A program made the position numbers and the translations under genes. DNA of 8,925 nucleotides from assembly GCA_013362835.1 (NCBI GenBank), contig JABFVJ010000195.1:1-8925 (forward strand), given 5' to 3'. Shown here one piece after another: positions 1 to 5,541 of this stretch (its first letter is position 1; the number at the start of each line of letters is the position of its first letter). The notes below the pieces were generated by a model. It worked only from the letters and a program-made list of their open reading frames with translations. It had not been told where the DNA came from and ran no database searches. The stretch comes from Nonomuraea sp. (lineage in GTDB: Bacteria > Actinomycetota > Actinomycetes > Streptosporangiales > Streptosporangiaceae).

Positions 1-3
1 CTC

Positions 4-1071
4 ATGAACCGTAATATGTCACATACCGATCGAGGTGAGAAGCCCCTGACGGGACCGGCCCACCTGGCCCGTACCATCGTTGACGTGAAGCAATCCACGG
101 ACCGCTCCAACGTCCTCGCCCGCGCGCTGCTCTCCTTCTGGGCGCCGACCACGCGCTCGATGCGCGGCTGGGCGCTGGCCTCCGTGGTCGCCAACGCGGG
201 CATCGCGGTGACCGGGGCGGGCGTGCGGGTGACCGGCTCGGGGCTCGGCTGCCCGACCTGGCCCCGGTGCACCCCCGACAGCTTCGTGCCGATCGCCCAC
301 CCCGAGCTGTCGATGTTCACCATGCTCGTCGAGTTCGGCAACCGGCTGGTCACGTTCCTGGTGCTCGCGGTGGGCGCGGCCTGCGTGCTCGCGGCGCTGC
401 GCCTGGCCCCGCGCAGGGGCGTCCTGGTGAAGCTCGCGCTGCTGCAGCCGCTCGGCGTGCTGGCCCAGGCGCTGTGGGGCGGGCTCGTGGTCAGGAGCGC
501 GCTCAACCCGTTCACGGTCGGCATGCACTTCCTGATCTCCATCGCCCTGATCGCCGCCTGCTGGATGCTCTACGCCCGCGCGGGCGAGGGCGACGGCCCC
601 GCGCGGCGGGTGGCCCACCGCGACGTCCGGCGGCTCGGCTACGTGCTGCTCGCGGCCACGGCCGTGCTGCTGGTGGCCGGGGTCGTGGTCAGCGGCACCG
701 GGCCGCACTCGGGCGACGTGATCGCCTCCCGCTTCGCCTTCGACATCGAGGACGTCGCCAGGCTGCACGCCGACATCGTCTACGTCGTGGTCGGGCTGAC
801 GTTCGCGCTGCTGTTCGCGCTGCACGTGACCGACTCGCCGCGCGTGGCCAGGCGGGCCGTGCTGGGGCTGTTCGCGGTGGAGCTGGGCCAGGGCGTGATC
901 GGCTACACCCAATACTTCCTGGCCGTGCCCGCCGCGCTGGTGCTGCTGCACGTGTTCGGCGCGACGCTGGTGTGGGTCGCCGCCCTGCGGGTGGTCACCT
1001 CGCTGCGTACGCGGGGGCCGCTGGAGGCTCAGGCCGCCGCCTCTCCCGTGGAAGCGGCTGCCGCCGTCTGA
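4..1071 (+). CDS. ctaA: Heme A synthase (COX15/CtaA family)
   Basis: Membrane enzyme that oxidises the C8 methyl group of heme O to the formyl group of heme A, the cofactor of aa3-type cytochrome c oxidase. Seen: about eight hydrophobic segments from residue 56 to 335; the family signature GSGLGCPTWPRC (79-89) with the extracellular cysteine pair C83/C89; the EFGNR motif with Glu110; and His175, His255 and His316 at the positions of three of the four heme-ligating histidines of Bacillus CtaA. The fourth position is Asn113. The start is uncertain. ATG 4 gives 355 aa and is the first ATG, but codons 1-11 have low GC3 and the hydrophobic core begins only near residue 56. A Shine-Dalgarno-like GAGGTGAG at 32-39 points to CTG 46; GTG 85 (328 aa) is another option. 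The 23-nt gap to the next gene suggests co-transcription. Function is sure, the N-terminus is not. Confidence 0.93.
   Translation: MNRNMSHTDRGEKPLTGPAHLARTIVDVKQSTDRSNVLARALLSFWAPTTRSMRGWALASVVANAGIAVTGAGVRVTGSGLGCPTWPRCTPDSFVPIAHPELSMFTMLVEFGNRLVTFLVLAVGAACVLAALRLAPRRGVLVKLALLQPLGVLAQALWGGLVVRSALNPFTVGMHFLISIALIAACWMLYARAGEGDGPARRVAHRDVRRLGYVLLAATAVLLVAGVVVSGTGPHSGDVIASRFAFDIEDVARLHADIVYVVVGLTFALLFALHVTDSPRVARRAVLGLFAVELGQGVIGYTQYFLAVPAALVLLHVFGATLVWVAALRVVTSLRTRGPLEAQAAASPVEAAAAV
12..48 (+). promoter_or_regulatory. Possible ctaA promoter -10 and translation initiation region
   Basis: The first 30 bases are markedly more AT-rich than the rest of the window. TAATAT at 12-17 fits the actinobacterial TANNNT -10 pattern and would place a transcript start near 24. 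GAGGTGAG at 32-39 is strongly complementary to the 16S 3' end, and eight bases after GAGGTG lies CTG 46, in frame with ctaA. Together these suggest that ctaA may begin at 46 rather than at ATG 4. A -35 element would lie left of the window, so the promoter cannot be judged fully. Confidence 0.3.
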
Positions 1072-1094
1072 TCCCCTGTGTCAGGGTATGGGGT

Positions 1095-1793
1095 GTGCTG
1101 AAGCTCTCGCGGACGGCGCTGCGCCGGGCATACCAGGGGTCGGTGCTGGTGAGCGTGCTCGCCCTCGCGCCCATGACGTGGGCCTGGCTCGACAGCTCGC
1201 CGCACCGGGAGGTGGCCGGCACCGGCGGCTGGCTGGGCCGCGTGCCGCCGGCGCAGGCCGCGCTGGTGCTCGGCGCGGGCCTGTGGGGTACGCAGCCGAC
1301 GCCCATGCTGGCCCGCAGGCTCGACATCGCCGCCGAGCTCTACCACGCGGGCAGGGTACGCGCCCTGCTGCTGTCGGGCGACAACAGCCGCAAGGACTAC
1401 GACGAGCCCACGGCCATGCGTGACTACCTGCTGCGCAAGGGCGTGCCCGCCACGGTGATGGTGCTGGACTACGCCGGGTTCGACACCTGGGACTCGTGCG
1501 TACGGGCGCGCGAGGTCTTCGGGGCCGAGAAGGTCACGGTCGTCACGCAGGTCTTCCACCTGCCGAGGGCGGTGACCCTGTGCAGGACGGCCGGGCTGGA
1601 GACGTACGGCGTGGGCGACGACTCGACCAGGCAGTGGGCGTCCACCACCTACGTCTACGCCACCAGGGAGCTGCTGGCCATGGCCAAGGCCGCCGCCGAC
1701 GCGCTGGTGCTGCACTCCGACCCGGTCTACCCGGGGCCGCGCGAGGTCTCCCTGACGACGATCCTGGCTCAGCCGGGGGCGCCGGGCGCGTAG
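1095..1793 (+). CDS. sanA: SanA/YdcF-family DUF218 membrane-anchored protein
   Basis: Single-pass envelope protein of the DUF218 family, about 232 aa, close to E. coli SanA in size and layout. Seen: basic N-terminus, one membrane segment (about 16-31), then the DUF218 fold with VLGAG (58-62), LSGDN (93-97), YDEPTAMR (102-109), DYAGFDTWDS (125-134) and TQVFHLPRA (151-159), all hallmark SanA motifs. In enterobacteria SanA affects envelope barrier function (vancomycin exclusion at high temperature); its biochemical activity is not settled, so no substrate is proposed here. GTG 1095 is chosen because the membrane segment follows directly and AGGG (1083-1086) lies 8 nt upstream; GTG 1143 would cut into the membrane segment. 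It follows ctaA by 23 nt, so the two are probably co-transcribed. Its last 25 nt overlap the convergent protease gene tail to tail. Confidence 0.87.
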   Translation: MLKLSRTALRRAYQGSVLVSVLALAPMTWAWLDSSPHREVAGTGGWLGRVPPAQAALVLGAGLWGTQPTPMLARRLDIAAELYHAGRVRALLLSGDNSRKDYDEPTAMRDYLLRKGVPATVMVLDYAGFDTWDSCVRAREVFGAEKVTVVTQVFHLPRAVTLCRTAGLETYGVGDDSTRQWASTTYVYATRELLAMAKAAADALVLHSDPVYPGPREVSLTTILAQPGAPGA

Positions 1794-2959
1794 CCGGGCG
1801 GCGGCGCGCCCCTGGCCACCGAGCGGGCGTGCACCGGCGGCACCGGGAAGTCGGCGCGGGCCGTGCTCATGCACTCCAGCAGGGCCCGCTGCTCCTCGTG
1901 GAAGATCTGCTCGTCGATCATGTGGCGGGCCGCCCGCTCGTGCAGCAGGCCCAGCTCGGTGGCGGCGAGCTGGTAGTCGCGCATCGCGCGCAGCCCGCGC
2001 TTGCCGCCGTAGGCCCTGGCCCACTGCCTGGCCTGGCGGCGCCTGGCGAACGTGGACAACATGTAGACGTCGGCGGCCCCGACCAGCTTGGTCGGCTCGT
2101 ACGGCGGCAGGTAGGTCTGGATGAGCGCGACGATGCGCCGCCGGTCCCTGAACACCACGCCGATCAGCACGACGAGCACCACCAGCAGCGCCAGGTAGGC
2201 CACCACGAGCCCGGGGAAGCCGCCGTAGGAGGCCAGGCCGTTCCACAGGCCGTGGAGGATCATCGCGCCGGTCCAGCCGGCCAGCACGAAGAACACCCGC
2301 TCGGGCCCGTCACGCTGGGCCGCGTAGGCGACCGCGACCCCGATCATGGAGCTGAACAGCGGATGGGCGAACGGCGACAGGATGCCGCGCAGCACCACGG
2401 TGACCGCGAGGCTGCTGACGCCGTTGCCGTTGAGCGCCGACAGGTAGTAGCTGACGTTCTCGCTCATGGCGAAGCCGAGGCCGACCATGCTGGCGTAGAT
2501 GATGCCGTCGGTGGGCCCGTCGAGCTCGGCCCTGCGGAACCTGAGCAGCCCGAGCAGCACCAGGCCCTTCATCGTCTCCTCGACCACGGGCGCGCCGAAG
2601 GTGGCCGCGAGGTTGCGGGCGCTGGTCGGCGAGAGCTTGGCGGTGTCGATGAAGTAGTGCAGGTTGAGCGAGTTGATCGCGCCGGCGACCAGCACCGCGA
2701 TGCCCGCGCCCCAGGCGAAGGCGAAGATCAGGTTGCTGCGCGGCTCGGGCTCCATCCGGTCGAGCGCGAGCACGGCCGCCAGCAGCAGCGGCACCGGCGC
2801 CAGGGCGAGCACGAGCGCGATGAAGAACTGCACGGGCTCGCCGTTGATCACGTCGAAGGAGAACGAGACCATGGCGCAGATGCCGGTGAGGACCAGCCCG
2901 ATGATCAACGTGAACGACGGGCGGTCCTTCAACACCCAGCGTGGATCACGGCTCGCCAT
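1769..2959 (-). CDS. PrsW-family intramembrane metalloprotease
   Basis: Multi-pass glutamic-type/metallo intramembrane protease of the PrsW family (CPBP superfamily). Bacillus PrsW cleaves the anti-sigma factor RsiW in envelope stress; the substrate here is unknown. Seen in the 396 aa: hydrophobic segments at about 16-35, 43-66, 77-97, 124-140, 153-175, 200-214, 222-240 and 250-270; the motif EETMK (E127, E128, K131); FAMSEN (163-168); His199; and HGLWN (236-240). These are the four conserved PrsW motifs. A soluble tail of about 125 residues (272-396), Arg/Ala-rich and ending in a Pro-rich stretch, exceeds the roughly 220-aa Bacillus protein. ATG 2959 overlaps the end of the CDF gene by 14 nt. 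No Shine-Dalgarno is visible, but TAAAGT ends six bases before the ATG, so a leaderless transcript is possible besides read-through from arsR-CDF. No sigma or anti-sigma gene is adjacent. Confidence 0.9.
   Translation of the reverse strand: MASRDPRWVLKDRPSFTLIIGLVLTGICAMVSFSFDVINGEPVQFFIALVLALAPVPLLLAAVLALDRMEPEPRSNLIFAFAWGAGIAVLVAGAINSLNLHYFIDTAKLSPTSARNLAATFGAPVVEETMKGLVLLGLLRFRRAELDGPTDGIIYASMVGLGFAMSENVSYYLSALNGNGVSSLAVTVVLRGILSPFAHPLFSSMIGVAVAYAAQRDGPERVFFVLAGWTGAMILHGLWNGLASYGGFPGLVVAYLALLVVLVVLIGVVFRDRRRIVALIQTYLPPYEPTKLVGAADVYMLSTFARRRQARQWARAYGGKRGLRAMRDYQLAATELGLLHERAARHMIDEQIFHEEQRALLECMSTARADFPVPPVHARSVARGAPPPGYAPGAPG
1784..1811. terminator. GC-rich hairpin at the convergent sanA/protease junction
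   Basis: A perfect 7-bp inverted repeat, GGGCGCG (1784-1790) and CGCGCCC (1805-1811), encloses a 14-nt loop containing the sanA stop codon. An alternative stem, GGGGCGC (1776-1782) with GCGCCCC (1806-1812), is also possible. There is no T-tract on either strand. Actinobacterial terminators often lack one, and the position between convergent genes fits a bidirectional terminator, but coding GC content alone can produce such repeats. Confidence 0.35.
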
Positions 2960-3905
2960 ACCGTGACTTTAACGGATCAGAGTGCCGGGGTCCGTGCGGG
3001 TCCTCGCAGTGCCGGTCGAGGTCCGGGCGGCCATGGTCGACCTGGAGGGTCGTGTGGCCGATCTCGAAGCGCTCGTGCAGCAGGTCGGACAGCCGGGTGC
3101 GCACCTTGTGGCAGTCGGCGCCCTCGGCCACGATCACGTGGGCCGACAGGGTGGGGTAGCCACTCGTCACCGTCCAGACATGCAGGTCGTGCACCTCGAC
3201 CACGTCCTCGTCGCCGGCCAGCACGCCGCCGATCTCGTCGGGGTCGAGGTCCGCGGGCGCGGCCTGGAGCAGGACGCGGGCCGAGTCGCGCAGCAGGCCC
3301 CAGCCGGCCTTGAGCATGAGCGCGGCCACGACCAGGGCGGCGATCGTGTCGGCCTGGCGGAAGCCGGTCAGCCAGACGACGACGCCGGAGACCGCCGTGG
3401 CGATGAAGGCGTACAGGTCGTTGAGCACGTGCTGGAAGGCGCCCTCGACGTTGAGGCTGCGGCGGTCGGCCCGCGACAGCAGCCAGGCGGCCAGCGCGTT
3501 GACCGCGATGCCGGCCACCGCCGTGACGACCACGATCGGGCCCGACACCTCCGGCGGCTCCAGCAGCCTGCGTACGCTCTCGTAGACGAAGTAGGCCACG
3601 AGCAGCAGCAGGGTCACGCCGTTGATCTGCGCGGACAGGATCTCGGCGCGCTTCCAGCCGAACGTGTACGCGCCACGCGCCGGACGGGCGGCGATGCGCA
3701 TGGCGACCAGGGCCAGGGCGATGGCGGTGGCGTCGGTGAGCATGTGGGCGGCGTCCGACAGCAGCGCGATCGAGCCCGAGACCAGGCCCGCGACGACCTC
3801 GGCCGCCATGTAGACCAGGATGAGCGCGAGGGCGCCGACCAGGTAGCGCTTGTCGGCGTTCGCGTTCAGCGCATGACCGTGCCCATGACCGTGCCCCTGG
3901 CTCAT
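2946..3905 (-). CDS. Cation diffusion facilitator (CDF) family metal-efflux transporter
   Basis: Proton-coupled exporter of Zn2+ or similar divalent ions from the cytoplasm; 319 aa, the usual CDF length. Seen: His-rich N-terminus (H5, H7, H9, H11 alternating with Gly); six membrane segments at about 21-42, 45-70, 92-110, 122-144, 160-180 and 184-204; HxxxD in the second (H54/D58) and again in the fifth (H159/D163), the arrangement of Zn/Cd-transporting ZitB/CzcD/ZnT-type members; then a cytoplasmic dimerisation domain (about 215-290) with HDLHVW (239-244). The extra C-tail is His/Cys-rich (H291, H299, C300, H304, H308) and ends in codons of unusual type including TTA for Leu312. ATG 3905 is set by AAGGAG five bases upstream and by the ATGA overlap with the arsR stop, which indicates translational coupling. 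The linked ArsR sensor supports metal-induced expression. Confidence 0.94.
   Translation of the reverse strand: MSQGHGHGHGHALNANADKRYLVGALALILVYMAAEVVAGLVSGSIALLSDAAHMLTDATAIALALVAMRIAARPARGAYTFGWKRAEILSAQINGVTLLLLVAYFVYESVRRLLEPPEVSGPIVVVTAVAGIAVNALAAWLLSRADRRSLNVEGAFQHVLNDLYAFIATAVSGVVVWLTGFRQADTIAALVVAALMLKAGWGLLRDSARVLLQAAPADLDPDEIGGVLAGDEDVVEVHDLHVWTVTSGYPTLSAHVIVAEGADCHKVRTRLSDLLHERFEIGHTTLQVDHGRPDLDRHCEDPHGPRHSDPLKSRYGEP
2966..2971 (-). promoter_or_regulatory. Candidate -10 element for a leaderless protease transcript
   Basis: Read on the minus strand, TAAAGT matches TANNNT and is followed by exactly six bases and then the ATG of the PrsW-family gene. This spacing would start transcription at or next to the A of the start codon. 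It lies inside the last codons of the CDF gene, in a stretch whose codons lose the local GC3 bias. No convincing -35 hexamer is seen 17-18 nt upstream. Confidence 0.35.
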
Positions 3906-4285
3906 CCGGTCTCCTTCAGGTGCTCCCGGCTCAGGTCGAGCAGCATGCGGACGTGGGCGTCGGCCAGCCGGTAGTAGATCATCCGGCCGGCCCGGCGGCT
4001 GGCGACGATGCCGGCCGTACGGAGCAGGCGCAGCGCGTGGGAGACGGCCGTGTCGGTCACCTCGACCGCGTCGGCCAGGTCGCACACGCACAGCTCCCCC
4101 GCCTCCAGCAGGGCATACAGCAACCGCGCCCGGGTAGGGTCCCCCAGCAGGCGGAACAGCTCGGCCAGCCGCGTGGCCTCCTGCGGCGTCACCAGACGGT
4201 CGCGGGTGGCGGCGACCCTGGCCGCGTCGGGCTCCTGGACCACACAGCCGTCGAGCCCGGCCACAACACCTGAAGAGCTATTCAT
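3902..4285 (-). CDS. ArsR/SmtB-family metal-sensing transcriptional repressor
   Basis: Winged-helix repressor of 127 aa that should release its operator on binding metal and de-repress the CDF gene with which it shares an ATGA junction. Seen: LFRLLGDPTRARLLYALL (43-60), the typical ArsR helix; ELCVCDL (65-71) with C66 and C68; recognition helix about 76-92 (VTDTAVSHALRLL); wing with GRMIYY (100-105). D109, H111, H122 and E125 have the spacing of the SmtB/CzrA alpha-5 zinc ligands (D104, H106, H117, E120 in SmtB), and the distance from C66 to D109 equals SmtB C61 to D104. An N-terminal C14 plus the CxC pair could make a CadC-like second site. ATG 4285 is preferred over an upstream TTG (4321), because the homologous region starts later and a promoter-like TATAGT occupies 4292-4297. 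Zn2+ or Cd2+ sensing is inferred. Confidence 0.93.
   Translation of the reverse strand: MNSSSGVVAGLDGCVVQEPDAARVAATRDRLVTPQEATRLAELFRLLGDPTRARLLYALLEAGELCVCDLADAVEVTDTAVSHALRLLRTAGIVASRRAGRMIYYRLADAHVRMLLDLSREHLKETG
3911..3916 (-). promoter_or_regulatory. Strong ribosome binding site of the CDF gene
   Basis: Minus-strand AAGGAG lies five bases before ATG 3905, inside the last codons of arsR. It fixes the CDF start downstream of the alternative starts in the longer open frame that extends to 4091. It is the strongest Shine-Dalgarno in the window. Confidence 0.75.
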
Positions 4286-4321
4286 ATGTTCACTATAGAG
4301 ACGGGAAAGAACCCGCCGCAA
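4278..4321 (-). promoter_or_regulatory. arsR promoter with overlapping probable operator (leaderless)
   Basis: On the minus strand TATAGT (4292-4297) is a good -10 hexamer, with TTGCGG (4316-4321) 18 nt upstream as a weak -35. The -10 is followed by six bases and then ATG 4285, with no Shine-Dalgarno, so the mRNA probably starts at the ATG. The same spot carries TGAACATATG (minus strand), matching the TGAACA half-site known from SmtB/CzrA-type operators, centred on the palindrome CATATG (4283-4288). Outer arms CTAT and ATAG lie at 4278-4281 and 4295-4298. The second half-site is degenerate. A repressor bound here would cover the -10 and the transcript start, giving autoregulation. Confidence 0.5.
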
Positions 4322-4326
4322 GCGGC
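4302..4326 (-). terminator. Possible weak terminator after ctaB
   Basis: Beyond the ctaB stop the minus strand has GCCGC-TT-GCGGC followed by GGGTTCTTTCCC, where CGGG and CCCG (4302-4315) form a second small inverted repeat. The first has too short a loop to be a strong hairpin unless it opens at the base pairs next to the TT, and the T-rich run is only six bases. The arsR -35 region overlaps it, so read-through from ctaB into arsR is possible. Confidence 0.2.
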
Positions 4327-4339
4327 CCCCTCACGGAGG

Positions 4340-5278
4340 TCAGGCGAGCAGCGGGTCGATCGCGACGGCGAGGAACAGCAGCGCGAGATAGGCGTTGGAC
4401 CAGTGGAAGAACCGCATCGGGCGCAGGTCGACGCCGCTCTTGCCGGAGTTGAGCCGGGCGAGCAGGCGGTGGACCTCCCACAGGCACACGACGCCGAGCA
4501 CGCCGGCGACCACCGGGTAGAACAGCGTGGTGTGGGCCACCGGCCACAGCGCCAGCGAGCACAGCACGGTCGCCCAGGTGTAGGCCACCGACTCCAGGAT
4601 GACCCGCCGCTCGGTGGCCACCACCGGCAGCATCGGCACCTTGGCCGCCGCGTAGTCCTCCTTGTAGCGCATGGCGAGGGTCCAGGTGTGGGGCGGTGTC
4701 CAGAAGAACACCACGCCGAACAGCACCAGGGGCGCCCAGTCGAGCCGCTCGGTGATGCCCGCCCAGCCGATCATGACCGGCATGCAGCCCGCGATGCCGC
4801 CCCACACGATGTTCTGGGCGGTGCGCCGCTTCAGGATCATCGAGTAGACCAGCACGTAGAACAGGATCGCCGAGGTGGACAGCACCGCGGCCAGCCAGTT
4901 GGTGGTGATCCACAGGCCGAGCAGGGACAGGACCCCGAGGACGATCCCGAAGATCAGCGCGCCGCGCGGCGACACCTGGTGCCTGGCCAGCGGCCTGCGG
5001 CGGGTGCGCCGCATCTTCTGGTCGATGTCGCGGTCGACGTAGCAGTTGAGCGCGTTGGCGCTGCCCGCCGACAGGGTGCCGAACACCATGACGGCGATCG
5101 ACGTCCACAGCGGCGGCAGGCCGCCGGCCGCGAGGAACATCACCGGGAGGGTGGTGATCAGCAGGAGCTCGATGATCCGCGGCTTGGTGAGCGCGACGTA
5201 GGCCTTCACGACCATGCCGAACGTGCGCGGCGCCCCGGGGTCGGCCGAGGGGGCCGTGGCCTGCCTGTTGGTCAGCAC
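4340..5278 (-). CDS. ctaB: Protoheme IX farnesyltransferase (heme O synthase)
   Basis: UbiA-superfamily prenyltransferase that attaches a farnesyl group to heme B to give heme O, the substrate of the CtaA encoded at the left of the window. Seen in 312 aa: [11 protein letters not shown] (30-40), the family opening; the prenyl-diphosphate/Mg2+ motif N78-xxx-D82-xxx-D86; [15 protein letters not shown] (159-173); [19 protein letters not shown] (191-209), the second conserved loop; and about eight to nine membrane segments. GTG 5278 is chosen because it gives the normal family length; the open frame runs to ATG 5431, but residues upstream of 5278 look like translated leader. No strong Shine-Dalgarno precedes 5278; GGAAG is about 11 nt away. 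ATG 5215 is an alternative. It is divergent from tkt, as in mycobacteria and other actinomycetes. Confidence 0.94.
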   Translation of the reverse strand: MLTNRQATAPSADPGAPRTFGMVVKAYVALTKPRIIELLLITTLPVMFLAAGGLPPLWTSIAVMVFGTLSAGSANALNCYVDRDIDQKMRRTRRRPLARHQVSPRGALIFGIVLGVLSLLGLWITTNWLAAVLSTSAILFYVLVYSMILKRRTAQNIVWGGIAGCMPVMIGWAGITERLDWAPLVLFGVVFFWTPPHTWTLAMRYKEDYAAAKVPMLPVVATERRVILESVAYTWATVLCSLALWPVAHTTLFYPVVAGVLGVVCLWEVHRLLARLNSGKSGVDLRPMRFFHWSNAYLALLFLAVAIDPLLA

Positions 5279-5356
5279 CGTCAAGGCGCTTCCAGCCTGT
5301 GCGGAGTCAACGCGTAACCTCTGATGAGAGCGGATCGATGAGTGGCGCCGTGACGC

Positions 5357-5387
5357 CTCTGCGAACAAACAAACTGTAGTCGCAGGG
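5357..5387. repeat. Inverted repeat around the candidate ctaB -10
   Basis: CTCTGCGA (5357-5364) and TCGCAGGG (5380-5387) pair over eight positions, one of them G-T, around a 15-nt A-rich spacer. The minus-strand TACAGT lies in the spacer. The position suits a regulator binding site or an RNA hairpin, but no known operator is matched. Confidence 0.35.
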
Positions 5388-5388
5388 T

Positions 5389-5399
5389 CGGACGGTCCG
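5389..5399. repeat. Short perfect palindrome in the ctaB/tkt intergenic region
   Basis: CGGAC-G-GTCCG is a perfect 11-nt dyad starting two bases after the larger inverted repeat. On the minus strand it lies about 10-20 nt upstream of the candidate ctaB -10. It may be an operator half of a larger site; in high-GC DNA a dyad this short can also occur by chance. Confidence 0.3.
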
Positions 5400-5528
5400 G
5401 CCAATGGGGGGCTTGAGCCATTCATGGACACGCGAGGGTGGGATTGGAATCGATCGCCAGCTCCACTCGGTTAGGGTCCCGTGTGGGCGGGATAGCCAAC
5501 AGGTACTGCCAAATGACAACTAGATTCC

Positions 5529-5532
5529 GGAG
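5529..5532 (+). promoter_or_regulatory. Ribosome binding site that sets the tkt start
   Basis: GGAG lies nine bases before TTG 5542. Conserved transketolase sequence ([17 protein letters not shown]) begins within a dozen residues of this TTG, and the next in-frame start (GTG 5557) has no comparable site, so the TTG start is favoured. Confidence 0.65.
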
Positions 5533-5541
5533 ATCGAGCAC

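Larger units (their letters stand above)
5279..5541. other. Divergent ctaB/tkt intergenic region
   Basis: These 263 nt must hold promoters for both ctaB (minus) and tkt (plus). The composition is more AT-rich than in the genes. Candidate -10 hexamers are TACAGT on the minus strand (5373-5378), giving a leader of about 90 nt for ctaB, and TAGGGT on the plus strand (5472-5477), giving about 60 nt for tkt. Neither has a good -35. A small inverted repeat, TCCCG (5477-5481) with CGGGA (5488-5492), would fall in the tkt leader. I find no convincing open reading frame of its own. Confidence 0.5.

Noticed and set aside
267..1094. Upstream extension of the sanA reading frame into ctaA.
   Set aside because: The translated extension is low-complexity Arg/Ala/Gly sequence overlapping ctaA in another frame; SanA-like sequence begins only at GTG 1095.
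1496..3313. A 605-codon plus-strand open frame across the sanA end, the protease gene and part of the CDF gene.
   Set aside because: The product is Arg/Gly/His/Gln-rich without a domain, and it lies antisense to two well-supported membrane protein genes.
3906..4091. Upstream extension of the CDF reading frame into arsR.
   Set aside because: AAGGAG and ATG 3905 give a normal CDF N-terminus; the extension is the out-of-frame translation of arsR.
4286..5317. A 343-codon plus-strand open frame opposite ctaB.
   Set aside because: Composition is typical of an antisense shadow (His/Gln/Arg/Gly-rich), with no membrane segments or motifs; ctaB on the other strand is complete.
5279..5431. N-terminal extension of ctaB to ATG 5431.
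   Set aside because: It adds 51 residues without hydrophobic or conserved sequence and covers the likely promoter region; GTG 5278 gives the usual family length.
5521..5526. TAGATT as a -10 element for tkt.
   Set aside because: Transcription would start near 5533, beyond the GGAG ribosome binding site that appears to serve the TTG start, so the two cannot both be used; TAGGGT at 5472 fits better, although weakly.
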